A stretch of 64,000 nucleotides of DNA from Saccharopolyspora ipomoeae (GCF_029952525.1 NZ_JASAOF010000003.1:124001-188000); one strand, 5' to 3'; positions 9,319 through 18,397 are shown, counted from the stretch's first letter. Notes: generated by a model from the letters alone, not told the origin. A program made the numbers and translations.

Positions 9319-11043
9319 TCAGGATCCGACGGGAAGCACGTTCGGCACGATCATGGGACGGCGGCGGTACTTCTCGGCGACCCAGCGGCCCACCACCCGG
9401 CGCACCGACTGCGCGATCCGGTGCGTGTCGGTGATGCCCTCGGCCTCGGTGCGCGCCAGCTCCATCTCCACCAGCGGCACCACGTCGTCCAGGGCCTTCG
9501 GGTCGTCGGAGAACCCGCGACCGGAGATCGTCGGCGGCGAGACCGCGCGCCCGTTCGTCACGTCCACCGCGACCGTGATCGCGATGAAACCGCCCTCGCC
9601 CAGCACCAACCGGTCCGACAGCGTCGACTCGCCCACGTCGCCCACCGACAGGCCGTCGACGTAGACGTGACCGACCTCGACCCGACCCGCGATGCTCGCG
9701 ATGCCGTCGACCATGTCGACCACCACGCCGTCCTCGGCGATGACCACGCGATCCGCGGGCACCCCGGTCAGCCGGGCCAGCTCGGCGTTCGCGCGCAGGT
9801 GGCGCCACTCGCCGTGCACCGGCATCACGTTGCTCGGGCGCACCGCGTTGTACAGGTACAGCAGCTCACCGGCCGAAGCGTGCCCGGAGACGTGCACCTT
9901 GGCGTGCCCCTGGTGCACCACCTGGGCACCCAGCCGGACCAGGCCGTTGACCACGCCGAACACGGCGGTCTCGTTGCCCGGGATCAGCGAGCTCGCCAGC
10001 ACCACCGTGTCACCGGCGCGGATGCCGATCTGCCGGTGCTCGCCCCGAGCCATCCGCGACAGCGCCGACAGCGGCTCGCCCTGCGAACCCGTCGAGACGA
10101 ACGCGACCTCGTGCTCCGGCATCTCCAGCGCCTGGTCGAGGTCGACCAGCAGGCCGTCCGGCACGTTGAGCATGCCCAGATCGGCGGCGATGCCCATGTT
10201 GCGCACCATCGAACGGCCCACGAAGCAGACCTTGCGGCCGTGCGTCTCGGCGACCTCCAGCACCTGCTGCACGCGGTGCACGTGGCTGGCGAAGCAGGCC
10301 ACGATGACCCGCTGCGTCGCCTTGCCGATCACCCGGTCCAGCACCGGGCCGATCTCGCGCTCCGGCGTGACGAAACCGGGCACCTCGGCGTTGGTGGAGT
10401 CGACCAGGAACAGGTCCACGCCCTCGTCGCCGAGGCGGGAGAACCCGGCCAGGTCGGTCAGCCGGCTGTCCAGCGGCAGCTGGTCCAGCTTGATGTCACC
10501 GGTGTGCAGCACGACCCCGGCGGGAGTGCGGATGGCGACCGCCAGCGCGTCCGGGATCGAGTGGTTGACCGCGAAGAACTCCAGCTCGAAGGCGCCGTGC
10601 GTGCTGCGCTGGCCCTCGGCGACCTCGATCAGCTCCGGGTTCAGCCGGTGCTCGCGGCACTTGGCCGCCAGCAGCGCGAGCGTGAACTTGGAGCCGACCA
10701 CCGGCAGGTCCGGGCGCAACCGCAGCAGGAACGGCACGGCACCGATGTGATCCTCGTGACCGTGCGTGAGCACCAGGGCGTCGATGTCGTCCAGCCGGTC
10801 CTCGATCGCGCCGAAGTCCGGCAGGATCAGGTCGACGCCGGGCTGGTCGTCCTCCGGGAACAGCACGCCGCAGTCGACGATCAGCAACCGGCCCTCGTAC
10901 TCGAAGACCGTCATGTTGCGGCCGACCTCGCCGATGCCACCGAGCGCGACGACCCTGAGACCACCTTCGGCCAACGGGCGTGGTGGTGCCGACGAAGTCG
11001 GCGTCACCGGGTGGTACTCGGTGGCTGTCGCCTGTGCGCTCAA
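9319..11043 (-). CDS. rnj: Ribonuclease J
   Basis: Metallo-beta-lactamase-fold RNase with 5'-3' exonuclease and endonuclease activity, used in rRNA maturation and mRNA decay in actinobacteria. The 574-residue protein carries the metal site HGHEDH at 94-99, LHTGDIKLD, and the beta-CASP blocks (VDSTNAEVPG, VSTGSQGEPLSALSRMA, HVSGHASAGE). A TTG start at 11043 was chosen: it follows AGGTGA at seven bases and avoids overlapping dapA, whereas the longest frame would begin inside dapA with an atypical N-terminus. The start lies seven bases after the dapA stop, so the two are cotranscribed, as in other actinobacteria. Confidence 0.94.
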   Translation of the reverse strand: MSAQATATEYHPVTPTSSAPPRPLAEGGLRVVALGGIGEVGRNMTVFEYEGRLLIVDCGVLFPEDDQPGVDLILPDFGAIEDRLDDIDALVLTHGHEDHIGAVPFLLRLRPDLPVVGSKFTLALLAAKCREHRLNPELIEVAEGQRSTHGAFELEFFAVNHSIPDALAVAIRTPAGVVLHTGDIKLDQLPLDSRLTDLAGFSRLGDEGVDLFLVDSTNAEVPGFVTPEREIGPVLDRVIGKATQRVIVACFASHVHRVQQVLEVAETHGRKVCFVGRSMVRNMGIAADLGMLNVPDGLLVDLDQALEMPEHEVAFVSTGSQGEPLSALSRMARGEHRQIGIRAGDTVVLASSLIPGNETAVFGVVNGLVRLGAQVVHQGHAKVHVSGHASAGELLYLYNAVRPSNVMPVHGEWRHLRANAELARLTGVPADRVVIAEDGVVVDMVDGIASIAGRVEVGHVYVDGLSVGDVGESTLSDRLVLGEGGFIAITVAVDVTNGRAVSPPTISGRGFSDDPKALDDVVPLVEMELARTEAEGITDTHRIAQSVRRVVGRWVAEKYRRRPMIVPNVLPVGS

Positions 11044-11050
11044 CGCTGTG

Positions 11051-11983
11051 TCACCTCTGTGCTGCGTCCGGGTTGACCAATACCAGGCCAGCATCCCACA
11101 GGTCGCTGGTGATCAGACGCACCTGCTCCTCCGTGGCGGCCGGCAGCGGCAGCCGCGGCTGGCCGGTCTCGTAGCCGCACAACCGCAGCGCGGTCTTGGC
11201 GAAGATGACGCCACCGACGAAGTTCATCGACCGGTACACCGGCAGGAGTCCCTTGTGGACCTCCATAGCGCCTGCGACATCACCGGATTCGTAGGAGTCG
11301 AGCATCTTGCGGAGCCGGTCGCCGACCACGTGACCGATCACGCTGACGAAGCCGACCGCGCCCACCGACAACCACGGCAGGTTCAGCGGGTCCTCGCCCG
11401 AGTAGTAGGCCAGCCCGGCGTCGTTCATCGCCTCGCTGCCCGCCCACAGGTCGTGCTTGGAGTCCTTCACCGCCACGATCTGCGGGTGCTCGGCGAGCCG
11501 CTTGAGGGTGTCGACCTGGATCGGCACGACGCTGCGCGGCGGGATGTCGTAGAGCATCACCGGCAGCTCGGTGGCGTCGGCGACCGTCCAGAAGTGCTGG
11601 TAGAGGCCTTCCTGCGGCGGCCGGGAGTAGTAGGGGGTCACGACCAGCAGGCCGTGCGCACCGGCCTTCTCGGCGGAGCGCGCCAGCTCCACGGAGTGCT
11701 CGGTGTTGTTCGTGCCGGCACCGGCGACGACGGTCGCCCGGTCGCCCACGGCCTCGACCACCGCGCGGAGCAGCTGCTCCTTCTCCTGGTCGGTCGTGGT
11801 CGGGCTCTCACCGGTGGTGCCGTTGACGACCAGCCCGTCGTTCCCGACGTTGTCGACCAGGTAGGCGGCGAGCTCCTGCGCCACTTTCAGGTCGACCTTC
11901 CCGTCCTCGTCGAACGGCGTGACCATGGCGGTCAGGACGCGGCCGAACGGGCGGCCCGGAATGGCGGTGGGGCAGTCGGTCAT
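11051..11983 (-). CDS. dapA: 4-hydroxy-tetrahydrodipicolinate synthase
   Basis: Condenses pyruvate with aspartate semialdehyde, the first step to diaminopimelate and lysine. The 310-residue protein is an NAL-superfamily TIM barrel: NGTTGE at 54-59 binds the pyruvate carboxylate, Tyr145 is in the YDIP block and Lys173 (AVKDSK) forms the Schiff base. Length and motifs are normal. Upstream lies a 156-bp gap that should hold the promoter; downstream rnj follows after seven bases. dapB sits 15 kb away in the same window. Confidence 0.95.
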   Translation of the reverse strand: MTDCPTAIPGRPFGRVLTAMVTPFDEDGKVDLKVAQELAAYLVDNVGNDGLVVNGTTGESPTTTDQEKEQLLRAVVEAVGDRATVVAGAGTNNTEHSVELARSAEKAGAHGLLVVTPYYSRPPQEGLYQHFWTVADATELPVMLYDIPPRSVVPIQVDTLKRLAEHPQIVAVKDSKHDLWAGSEAMNDAGLAYYSGEDPLNLPWLSVGAVGFVSVIGHVVGDRLRKMLDSYESGDVAGAMEVHKGLLPVYRSMNFVGGVIFAKTALRLCGYETGQPRLPLPAATEEQVRLITSDLWDAGLVLVNPDAAQR

Positions 11984-12139
11984 GGCCCTGACGCTACCTG
12001 GTCAGACGCCCGCCGAAGACAGCCGGACCGGGCTGAACCGAGCCCGCCGGAAAGGTGATTCCGACGAGCTCGAACAGACGTGTTTCTTTCGGTCTTCCAG
12101 GGCCCTGACGAGCAGTTCTTCAGATCGGCGGGCGGTTCT

Positions 12140-12766
12140 TCAGAACGAGCGGCGCAGGTCCTGCATCGCCATGATGTCGGCCTCGTTCCCCTCGAAGGTG
12201 ACCTTCGCTTCGCTGCGGCCGAACGCGTAGAGCAGGAGCTCCGCGGTCTCACCGACGACGCGGACGGTGCGCGGGCCGCGCTTGGCCTGGATCTCGGTGC
12301 CGTCGGTGCGGCGCAGCACCACGCCCACCGGGCTGCGGCCGTAGAACATCCGCGCGACACGGCCCAGCGACTTCCACAGGACCTCGTCGCGCGTCTCGTC
12401 GGACGGGCGCGGCTGCCAGTTCGGCTGAGCGCGGCGGACGTCCTCGTGGTGCACGAAGAACTCGGCGGCGTTGACCGTCTCGTCGACCCCGCCGATGCTC
12501 ATCGGGTTCCACTTCGGCGGTCCCTGCCGCACCTGGTCGACCAGCTCGGGCCAGGCCAGCTCGCGCAGCTCCTGCTCGGCGCGGTCGCCGCGCTCGGCCA
12601 GGGCCTTGATCAGCTTGCCCGCGAGTGCGTCCGGTCGGCGTTCGCGCACCACCAGGTGCACCGCGAGGTCCCGGGTCGCCCACCCCTCGCAGAGCGTCGG
12701 CGCGTCCGGGCCGACTCGCTCGAACAGCTCGCACAACAGCTGGCGTTCATCGCTGGCGACACCCAT
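12140..12766 (-). CDS. TIGR03085 family protein (mycothiol-dependent maleylpyruvate isomerase-like)
   Basis: A 208-residue protein of the DinB/maleylpyruvate isomerase N-terminal fold. It opens with ERQLLCELFERVGPDAPTLCEGWATRDL, the usual pattern of this fold, followed by HLVVRERR and AAEFFVHHEDVRRAQ, whose His residues would make a metal site. These proteins are thought to use mycothiol, the actinobacterial thiol, but the substrate of the TIGR03085 subgroup is not known. It lies between thyX and dapA, all leftward, with gaps of 89 and 156 bp, so cotranscription is possible but not shown. Confidence 0.75.
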   Translation of the reverse strand: MGVASDERQLLCELFERVGPDAPTLCEGWATRDLAVHLVVRERRPDALAGKLIKALAERGDRAEQELRELAWPELVDQVRQGPPKWNPMSIGGVDETVNAAEFFVHHEDVRRAQPNWQPRPSDETRDEVLWKSLGRVARMFYGRSPVGVVLRRTDGTEIQAKRGPRTVRVVGETAELLLYAFGRSEAKVTFEGNEADIMAMQDLRRSF

Positions 12767-12855
12767 GGGCCCACTCTAAACGCCGATCAAGCCGAGCGGC
12801 CGCCGCATCGCGGATCGAGACGAAAACGGCACCCGGGGTTTCCCCGCCGGTGTGC

Positions 12856-13608
12856 TCAGCCCTCGGTGACCAGCGGGCTGGAGGCGACCTCGGTGCCGTC
12901 CTTGAGGGTGGTGATCTCGAAGTCGCTGAAGACGTTCGGCGCGGCCTTCTGCAGCTGCTTGAGGCATTCCACCGCCAGCGCGCGGATCTCCACGTCGGCG
13001 TGCTCGGAGGCGCGCATCGCCACGAAGTGCCGCCAGGCGCGGTAGTTGCCGGTGACGACGATGCGGGTCTCGGTGGCGTTGGGCAGCACCGAGCGAGCGG
13101 CCTGCCGGGCCTGCTTGCGGCGCAGCGTCATCGTCGGGTCGTCGGCGAACTTGTCCTCCAGCGCGGCCAGCAGCTCGGTGTAGGCCTGCGCGCTGGCCTC
13201 GGTGGCCTTCACGAACCGCTCGTGCAGCTCCGGGTCCTCGGCGATGACGTCGGGCTCGACCATCGCGGCGTCGCGCTCCGGGACGTAGCGCTGGGAGAGC
13301 TGCGAGTAGGAGAAGTGCCGGTGGCGGATCAGCTCGTGGGTCAGCGAGCGGGACATCCCGGTCAGGTAGAAAGACACCGACCCGTGCTCCAGCACGGACA
13401 GGTGACCCACCTCCAGGATGTGCTTGATGTAGCCGTCGTTGGTGGCCGTCGCCGGGTTCGGCTTGTGCCACGACTGGTAGCACGCCCGGCCCGCGAACTC
13501 GGCCAGCGCCTGCCCGCCGTCGGCGTCGGTGGACCAGTCCACGTCCTCCGGCGGGAAGAACTCGGTCTTGCCGACCAGCTGCACGTTCGGCCGCACGATC
13601 TCGGTCAC
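12856..13608 (-). CDS. thyX: Flavin-dependent thymidylate synthase ThyX
   Basis: Makes dTMP from dUMP with methylene-tetrahydrofolate and FAD/NADPH. The 250-residue protein has the ThyX signature RHRxxSxxxxSxR (Arg95 to Arg106 in [13 protein letters not shown]) and the following QAARSVLP segment with the Arg/Ser that bind dUMP. Length is that of actinobacterial ThyX. The GTG at 13608 starts a normal N-terminus; GGAAAGG lies about 12 bases upstream. Divergent from the ribbon-helix-helix gene. Confidence 0.95.
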   Translation of the reverse strand: MTEIVRPNVQLVGKTEFFPPEDVDWSTDADGGQALAEFAGRACYQSWHKPNPATATNDGYIKHILEVGHLSVLEHGSVSFYLTGMSRSLTHELIRHRHFSYSQLSQRYVPERDAAMVEPDVIAEDPELHERFVKATEASAQAYTELLAALEDKFADDPTMTLRRKQARQAARSVLPNATETRIVVTGNYRAWRHFVAMRASEHADVEIRALAVECLKQLQKAAPNVFSDFEITTLKDGTEVASSPLVTEG

Positions 13609-13708
13609 GACGGGCGCGCCCCTTTCCTGCTCTCACGACTCCCCTGCCCGGAAGCCTAACGACCGGCGGCGACGCGATCGCCTGACGTCGGTTGACACCA
13701 TCGTGTCG

Positions 13709-13737
13709 TTGCATGACGTCATCGATGACGGCATAGT
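13709..13737 (+). promoter_or_regulatory. Candidate promoter giving a leaderless mRNA
   Basis: TTGCAT (13709) and CATAGT (13732) are 17 bases apart. The -10 ends six bases before the ATG at 13744, so transcription would begin at or near the start codon and no ribosome site is seen. The region also holds the near-palindrome TGACGTCATCGATGACG. Confidence 0.4.
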
Positions 13738-13743
13738 GGTGTC

Positions 13744-14373
13744 ATGGATCTGAACCCGTACATCGACCAGCTTCGCGAAGACCTCACCTCCGCCGCTGCC
13801 GCAGGCGACGACCAGACGCGGCAGACCGCGGCGGTGCTGTCCGGCGCGATCGAACCGGCCGCGCGGCTGGCGATCATGAACGCACTGTCCGACCTCGCCG
13901 CAGAGGTCACGACGAATCTCGACGGGCAGGTCGTCGACCTGCGACTGGACGGCCGCGACCTGCGCGTCGTGGTCAGCGGCGGAGGCACTCCGCCGAGCAC
14001 CGAGACCGAGAGCGAACCACCACCTCCCCCGCCGCCCAGCGGCGACAACGGCGACATCAGCCGCATCACGCTGCGGTTGATGGAGGAGATCAAGTCCCAG
14101 GCCGAGCAGGCCGCGTCCGCCCAGGGCGTCTCGTTGAACACCTTCGTCGCGCAGGCGGTGCAGGGCGCGCTGCAGGGACGCGGCCGCGGCGGGCCGTGGG
14201 ACCGGCCGCGACGCGGGCGCGGCGGTCGCGGACATGGCGGCCCCGGACATGGGGGTCACGGGCACGGCGGCCACGGCCGCGGGCGCGGCGGGCCGTGGGA
14301 CGGCCCCGGCTTCGGCGGGTGGCCCGGCGGCGAGGGCGGCGGCTCCCGCATCCACGGCTGGGTGCAGGGCTGA
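13744..14373 (+). CDS. Ribbon-helix-helix (HicB/Arc-like) protein with Gly/His tail
   Basis: A 209-residue protein. Residues 1-80 form a small alpha/beta region (MDLNPYIDQLREDL, then a beta strand pair VVDLRLDGRDLRVVVSG). After a Pro-rich linker, residues about 102-137 look like an Arc/HicB RHH: RITLRLMEEIKSQAEQAA, then GVSLNTFVAQAVQGAL. The rest is Gly/Arg/His-rich, with repeated HGG and GRG steps and about seven His, which could bind metal or nucleic acid. It is next to a DUF4097 gene eight or so bases downstream, a pairing common in actinomycetes. Likely a DNA-binding regulator; no toxin partner is visible, so toxin-antitoxin function is doubtful. Confidence 0.65.
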   Translation: MDLNPYIDQLREDLTSAAAAGDDQTRQTAAVLSGAIEPAARLAIMNALSDLAAEVTTNLDGQVVDLRLDGRDLRVVVSGGGTPPSTETESEPPPPPPPSGDNGDISRITLRLMEEIKSQAEQAASAQGVSLNTFVAQAVQGALQGRGRGGPWDRPRRGRGGRGHGGPGHGGHGHGGHGRGRGGPWDGPGFGGWPGGEGGGSRIHGWVQG

Positions 14374-14401
14374 CCGGGCGATGGCGGAAAGGCGACTGGA
14401 G

Positions 14402-15376
14402 ATGACCGACAACAACGAGGACCCGGACCTGGACCAGGAGTGGTCCGAGGCCGAGGAAGAGCTGACCGACCTGCTGCGCAGTCAGGACTTCGACACCGAT
14501 GGCCCGCTGCGCATCGACATCGGCAACAACCGGGGCTCGGTCGTGGTCGAGCTGACGGACACGGCGGTCACGCACGTCGACGTCCGGCACGACCCGTCGT
14601 CGACCGGGCAGGACTGGCAGAACGGGCTGTCCGGGCTGCTGAGCTGGGTCAGCGAGCAGTTCGGCGCGAACGTTCCCGGCGGCGCGCGCGGAGTCGACCT
14701 GGGTTCCCTGCCGCGGGAGCCCCTCGTCGAGGCGGTGCGCCGCACGCGGATCGACCTCAGCGGAGGCCGGCTGGTCGTCCGCGCTCCGTCCACGGCGCCG
14801 CTGCGCGGGGTGCCGCTGGCGGTGCGGGTGACCGCGCCGACCGGCTCGGAGGTGAGCGTGCAGGGCGGTGGCTCGGAAGTGTCGCTGACGGGCACGGCCG
14901 GGAAGGTCAACGTGCAGGCCGGGGCGGGAGCCGTCGCGGTCGAGGAGGCGACCGACCGGGCCACCGTGCGCAGCAGTTCCGGGCACCTGCGGCTGGGTGC
15001 CATGCGCGGCGGGGTGCACGTGCGCTCCGGGCGCGGTGACATCGAGGTGGGCTCGCTCGCGGCGGCGTCCTCGGTGGGCAGCGGGTCCGGCAACATCTGG
15101 CTCGGCGAGGTGTCCGGCGACGTGCTGGTGCGCACCGGCAGCGGTGACATCACCGTGGCAGACGCCGTCGACGGGCAGGTCGAGCTGATCACCGGGTCCG
15201 GCGAGCTGCAGGTGTCGCTGCACCGCGGCACGGCCGCCGAGGTCGACCTGACCTCCTCCACCGGCACCGCGCGCAGCGACCTGGACGTGTCCGATCAACC
15301 ACCGGAAACCGAACCGACGCTCAAGGTCTTCGGACGCACCGGCAGCGGTGACGCGGTCCTGGCCACCGCGAGCTGA
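14402..15376 (+). CDS. DUF4097 family beta-helix protein
   Basis: A 324-residue protein without signal peptide or membrane segment. An acidic N-terminus (MTDNNEDPDLDQEW) is followed by a region ending at about 150 and a repetitive beta domain of DUF4097 type: short strands with SGSG/SGRGD turns, for example VRSSSGHLRLG, VRSGRGDIEVG and VRTGSGDITVAD, expected to fold as a right-handed helix. Family members are often paired with transcription regulators, here the RHH protein just upstream; role unknown. An in-frame ATG at 14381 would add seven residues; neither start has a strong ribosome site. The 3' end meets a dispersed intergenic repeat. Confidence 0.72.
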   Translation: MTDNNEDPDLDQEWSEAEEELTDLLRSQDFDTDGPLRIDIGNNRGSVVVELTDTAVTHVDVRHDPSSTGQDWQNGLSGLLSWVSEQFGANVPGGARGVDLGSLPREPLVEAVRRTRIDLSGGRLVVRAPSTAPLRGVPLAVRVTAPTGSEVSVQGGGSEVSLTGTAGKVNVQAGAGAVAVEEATDRATVRSSSGHLRLGAMRGGVHVRSGRGDIEVGSLAAASSVGSGSGNIWLGEVSGDVLVRTGSGDITVADAVDGQVELITGSGELQVSLHRGTAAEVDLTSSTGTARSDLDVSDQPPETEPTLKVFGRTGSGDAVLATAS

Positions 15377-15400
15377 GGGTCAATGGCCTGCGGTCGTCTT

Positions 15401-15566
15401 GCGCGGCGGTGCCGGTAGCGGAACCGGAGCGCCTCCGTGGACTCCCTGCGCCGCTCCTGACGCATGTCCAACGCACGGCGCCCCGGTGCGCTCGTCACGA
15501 AGCCGCTCGGAACCCGCAGCGGTGCCAGTTGTTCGGGCGGTGGAAGAGAGTGCGGCTCCGCCGCAG
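15401..15566 (-). repeat. Dispersed structured element, copy A (inverted)
   Basis: One of four related intergenic sequences (others at 25727, 32258 and 38722), here in opposite orientation, in the convergent gap between the DUF4097 and YcaQ-like genes. Read leftward it begins with a small hairpin TGCGGC-gga-GCCGCA (15566-15552), then a conserved block TTCCACC, then a long stem made by GAGCGGCTTCGTG and CACGGAGGCGCTC enclosing about 60 nt. Copies C and D keep the same stems with different base pairs. Confidence 0.75.
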
Positions 15567-15577
15567 ACTGAAAACCG

Positions 15578-16801
15578 CTACGTCGCAGCGAGTTCCGCGT
15601 TGAGGGGGCGGATGAGATCACCTCGTTCGCCCACCACGACGTCGTCGAGTCCGAGCCAGCCGGCCATGTCGCGCAGCGCGGCGGCCAGCTCGGGTGCGAC
15701 GCGGGTGGCGTCGTGGCCGGGTTCGAGGAACGCGCCGGGGACCCGGAGCACGCCCGTGTTGCGGTCGGCCTTGATGTCCACGCGACCGACCAGCTCACCG
15801 TCGAGGAGGAAGGGGAAGACGTAGTAGCCGTACTGCCGCTTGGGTTCCGGGACGTAGATCTCGATGCGGTAGCGGAAACCGAAGATCCGCTCGGCGCGGG
15901 AACGCTCCCAGATCAGCGGGTCGAACGGGCACAGCAGAGCGCGGCCGGTGACCTTGCGGGGAACGCGGGCGTCGGTGTGCCGGTAGGCGGGCTGCCGCCA
16001 TCCGTGCACCACCAGCGGTTCCAGCACGCCGTCCTCGACGAGCTCGGCGACCGCCTGCTTCGACTGCTCCGGCGACAGCCGGTAGTAGTCGCGCAGGTCG
16101 GTCTCGGTGCCCACGCCCACCGCCTCGGCCGAGCGCTCCACCAGGGCGCGGACGGCTTCGGCGTCCTCGGGTTCGTGGGCCAGGACCTCGGCGGGCAGCA
16201 CGCGTTCCGGCAGGTCGTAGAGCCGCTCGAAGCCGCGGCGGGTTCCGGTGGTCAGCTCCCCCATCGCGAACAGCAGCTCGCAGACCCGCTTGGTGTCGGT
16301 GCGGTTCCACCACGGTCCGCGCCCCTGCCGCTCGCCACCGCCGAGCTCGCGCTCCAGCCGGCCTGCGCCGATGGGTCCCAGCTCCTTGACGGCGTTGAGG
16401 ACGTCGTTGACCAGCTCGGGGTTCTGCTCCAGCAGGTCGCGGGAGCGCTTGCGCCACGCGCCGCCGTACTCGCGCATCCGCCACCGCAGCAGCGGCCAGT
16501 CGTCGACGGGGATCAGCGACGCCTCGTGCGCCCAGTACTCGACGAGCATCCGGGGCTGCCGGGTGGTGTGCGACCAGGCAGCGGTGTCGACCAGCTCCGC
16601 CGGGTAGGCGCCGAGCCTGCTGAACAGCGGCATGTAGTGGGCGCGCACCGCGACGTTCACCGAGTCCAGCTGCAGCAGCTTGGTCCTGGACAGGGCGCGC
16701 TGCAGGTGCCGTCGGGTCACCGCGCCTCGCGGCCGGGGGTCGGCGAAGCCCTGCGCTGCGAGGGCGATTCGGCGTGCCGTGTCGTTGCTGATGGTCTGCA
16801 C
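15578..16801 (-). CDS. YcaQ-like winged-helix DNA-binding protein
   Basis: A 407-residue protein of the winged helix DNA-binding family that includes the E. coli crosslink-unhooking DNA glycosylase YcaQ. Seen: RRIALAAQGFADPRP at the N-terminus, a conserved LLQLDSVNVAVRAHYMPLFSRLG block with the QxD-type residues of the family, EYWAHEASLIP, and a C-terminal block LLCPFDPLIWERSRAERIFGFRYRIEIYVP. Repair of DNA crosslinks is the family function; substrate here is inferred. GTG at 16801 chosen (VQTISNDTARR); upstream in-frame sequence overlaps the divergent GNAT gene and has low-complexity Ala/Thr content. Confidence 0.8.
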   Translation of the reverse strand: MQTISNDTARRIALAAQGFADPRPRGAVTRRHLQRALSRTKLLQLDSVNVAVRAHYMPLFSRLGAYPAELVDTAAWSHTTRQPRMLVEYWAHEASLIPVDDWPLLRWRMREYGGAWRKRSRDLLEQNPELVNDVLNAVKELGPIGAGRLERELGGGERQGRGPWWNRTDTKRVCELLFAMGELTTGTRRGFERLYDLPERVLPAEVLAHEPEDAEAVRALVERSAEAVGVGTETDLRDYYRLSPEQSKQAVAELVEDGVLEPLVVHGWRQPAYRHTDARVPRKVTGRALLCPFDPLIWERSRAERIFGFRYRIEIYVPEPKRQYGYYVFPFLLDGELVGRVDIKADRNTGVLRVPGAFLEPGHDATRVAPELAAALRDMAGWLGLDDVVVGERGDLIRPLNAELAAT

Positions 16802-16919
16802 CCGAGGAATCGTGCCAGCCGCCCCCGACAGCCCGACGACCAGCGACCACCTGCTGCGGCCTCCCACGGTGACGGGCTGGGTGCCCGGCGTGATCGCACG
16901 ACGCGTTAGGTTGGCGCGC

Positions 16920-17483
16920 ATGGCAGAAGCCGACGTGCGCGACGCGGTGGCGTCCGACGCCGCCGAGATCGCGCGCATCCAGGTCGAGACGTGGCAGACC
17001 GCCTACGCCGAGATCCTCCCGCCGGCCGTGCTCGCCGGGCTGGACAGCGCGGCGGCCGAGCAGGAGTGGCGCGAAGCCGTCACCTCGGGCTCGGCGACCG
17101 TGCTGCTCGCGATCGAGGGTCGCTGGACGGTGGGTTTCTGCGCCGCGGGTCCGGCGCCGGAACCCGAGGTCGCCGCGGCCGACGGGTCGCTGCCCGCGGA
17201 CGCGTCGACGACGGTGCTGGTCAGCGCACTGCTGGTGGAGCCGCGCTGGGGTCGGCGCGGGCACGCCGGACGGCTGCTGGGCACGGTCGGGCGCCGGTAC
17301 GCCGCAGCCGGTGCCACGCGCGGCATCGCCTGGGTCCCGGAGTCGGACTCGGCGTCGCTGTCGTTCTACCGCGCTGCGGGATGGTCACCGGACGGTACGG
17401 TGCGCACGTTGGACGCGGGTGGGCGCCCGCTGCGCGAGATGCGCCTGACCGGTCCGCTGGACTTCGAGTTCGAGCACCACTGA
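16920..17483 (+). CDS. GNAT family N-acetyltransferase
   Basis: A 187-residue acetyl-CoA-dependent transferase. The N-terminus (VRDAVASDAAEIARIQVETWQTAY) is the usual GNAT first strand and helix; the acetyl-CoA loop is in LLVEPRWGRRGHAGRLLGTV (about residues 103-122), matching the V-x-P-x-x-x-x-x-G-x-G/A pattern, and the last part SLSFYRAAGWSPDGTVR is the family C-terminal motif. Substrate unknown. Followed by a membrane protein gene after 25 bp, likely in one transcript. Confidence 0.85.
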   Translation: MAEADVRDAVASDAAEIARIQVETWQTAYAEILPPAVLAGLDSAAAEQEWREAVTSGSATVLLAIEGRWTVGFCAAGPAPEPEVAAADGSLPADASTTVLVSALLVEPRWGRRGHAGRLLGTVGRRYAAAGATRGIAWVPESDSASLSFYRAAGWSPDGTVRTLDAGGRPLREMRLTGPLDFEFEHH

Positions 17484-17508
17484 CGCCTGCCCCCACCAGG
17501 AGCCGACC

Positions 17509-18000
17509 GTGCTGACCATCATCGGGTTGCTCTCCACCACCTTCGGAGTGTCGGTGGCCTCGGCGCTGCTCCCGCTGATCAGCGTCGAGCTGTTCGTGGT
17601 CGGGCTGGTCCTCAAGGAACCCGAGATCCCGTGGTGGGTGCTGGCGCTGGTCATCGCGGCCGGTCAGATCGGTGGCAAGCTGCTGCACTACTACGCCGCG
17701 CGCGGCAGCATCCGGCTTCCGGGGCTCGTGCGCCGCGAGCGCGAGGCGCCCAAGACCCGGGGACGCTGGCGGGCGTGGCTGGAGTCGTTCCGGGAGAACT
17801 GCCGCAGCCGCCCGGTCTGGGCGGGTGCGGTGCTGCTGATCAGCGCGGTGGCGAGCCTCCCGCCGTTCGCGGCGGTGGCGTTCGTCGCCGGGTGGGCCAA
17901 GGTGCCGGTCACCACGTTCCTGCTCACCGGTTTCGTCGGCCGCTTCGCCCGCTTCGGCGTTCTCGCCGCGGCTCCGACGGCGATGACGACCTGGCTGTGA
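17509..18000 (+). CDS. Small integral membrane protein, VTT/DedA-like
   Basis: A 163-residue protein with about four membrane segments (roughly 3-35, 43-58, 103-125 and 132-160) and a basic cytosolic loop (RLPGLVRREREAPKTRGRWR). The arrangement and the G-Q-x-G-x-K stretch after the second segment resemble the SNARE-associated/VTT (DedA) proteins, which help flip lipids or keep membrane potential; a YqaA-type short member is most likely. GTG at 17509 follows AGGAG. Downstream lies a hairpin terminator. Confidence 0.6.
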   Translation: MLTIIGLLSTTFGVSVASALLPLISVELFVVGLVLKEPEIPWWVLALVIAAGQIGGKLLHYYAARGSIRLPGLVRREREAPKTRGRWRAWLESFRENCRSRPVWAGAVLLISAVASLPPFAAVAFVAGWAKVPVTTFLLTGFVGRFARFGVLAAAPTAMTTWL

Positions 18001-18048
18001 ACACCTCGGCCCGTGAAGTGCCCTCACGACGAGCGACCCGGAAAAGGG

Positions 18049-18082
18049 GACGTCCCCTCGCCGTGGGGGACGAGGGGACGTC
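18049..18082. terminator. Bidirectional hairpin between convergent genes
   Basis: Arms GACGTCCCCTCG and CGAGGGGACGTC (12 bp, perfect) with a 10-base loop, 48 bases after the membrane protein stop and 34 bases from the stop of the leftward secreted gene. Confidence 0.75.
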
Positions 18083-18115
18083 GGGGGAGCCTGCTCCGCG
18101 TCAGGAACCTCTGGC

Positions 18116-18397
18116 TCAGAAGCTCGGCAGGCTGGGCAGCGCGGGCAGGCCGAGCCGTCCCGGGATTCCCAGGACCGAGTCGACCAGGCCGAAGACCGGG
18201 ACGCCGATCGGCGCGAAGGTCCACTTGTCGTTGAGGTCGCCGGTGTCGGGCTCGTCGACGATCGCCGGCCCGTCCTGAGCCACGACGGCCGCCGGTGCCG
18301 GGGCCTCGGGACCGGCCAGGGCCGCCGGTGCGGTGGTGCACAGGGCCGCTCCGGCCAGGACGGCGGCGGTGATGGCGCGGGATGCGGTGCTGTTCAT
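18116..18397 (-). CDS. Small secreted protein, unknown
   Basis: 93 residues. Signal peptide MNSTASRAIT plus Ala-rich core, likely cut after ALA near residue 28. The mature 65 residues hold an acidic stretch (VDEPDTGDLNDKWTF) and a Gly/Leu/Pro-rich C-terminus with repeated LP steps (GLPALPSLPSF). No Cys in the mature part. It is the last gene of a leftward row below the YeeE transporter gene; whether it belongs with that group is unclear. I recognise no family. Confidence 0.62.
   Translation of the reverse strand: MNSTASRAITAAVLAGAALCTTAPAALAGPEAPAPAAVVAQDGPAIVDEPDTGDLNDKWTFAPIGVPVFGLVDSVLGIPGRLGLPALPSLPSF

Noticed and set aside
15409..15600. Short peptides encoded by the dispersed element (pattern EPERLRGL)
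   Set aside because: The pattern is kept in three copies but the frame is broken in copy B, there is no common start, and paired base changes explain the conservation better.
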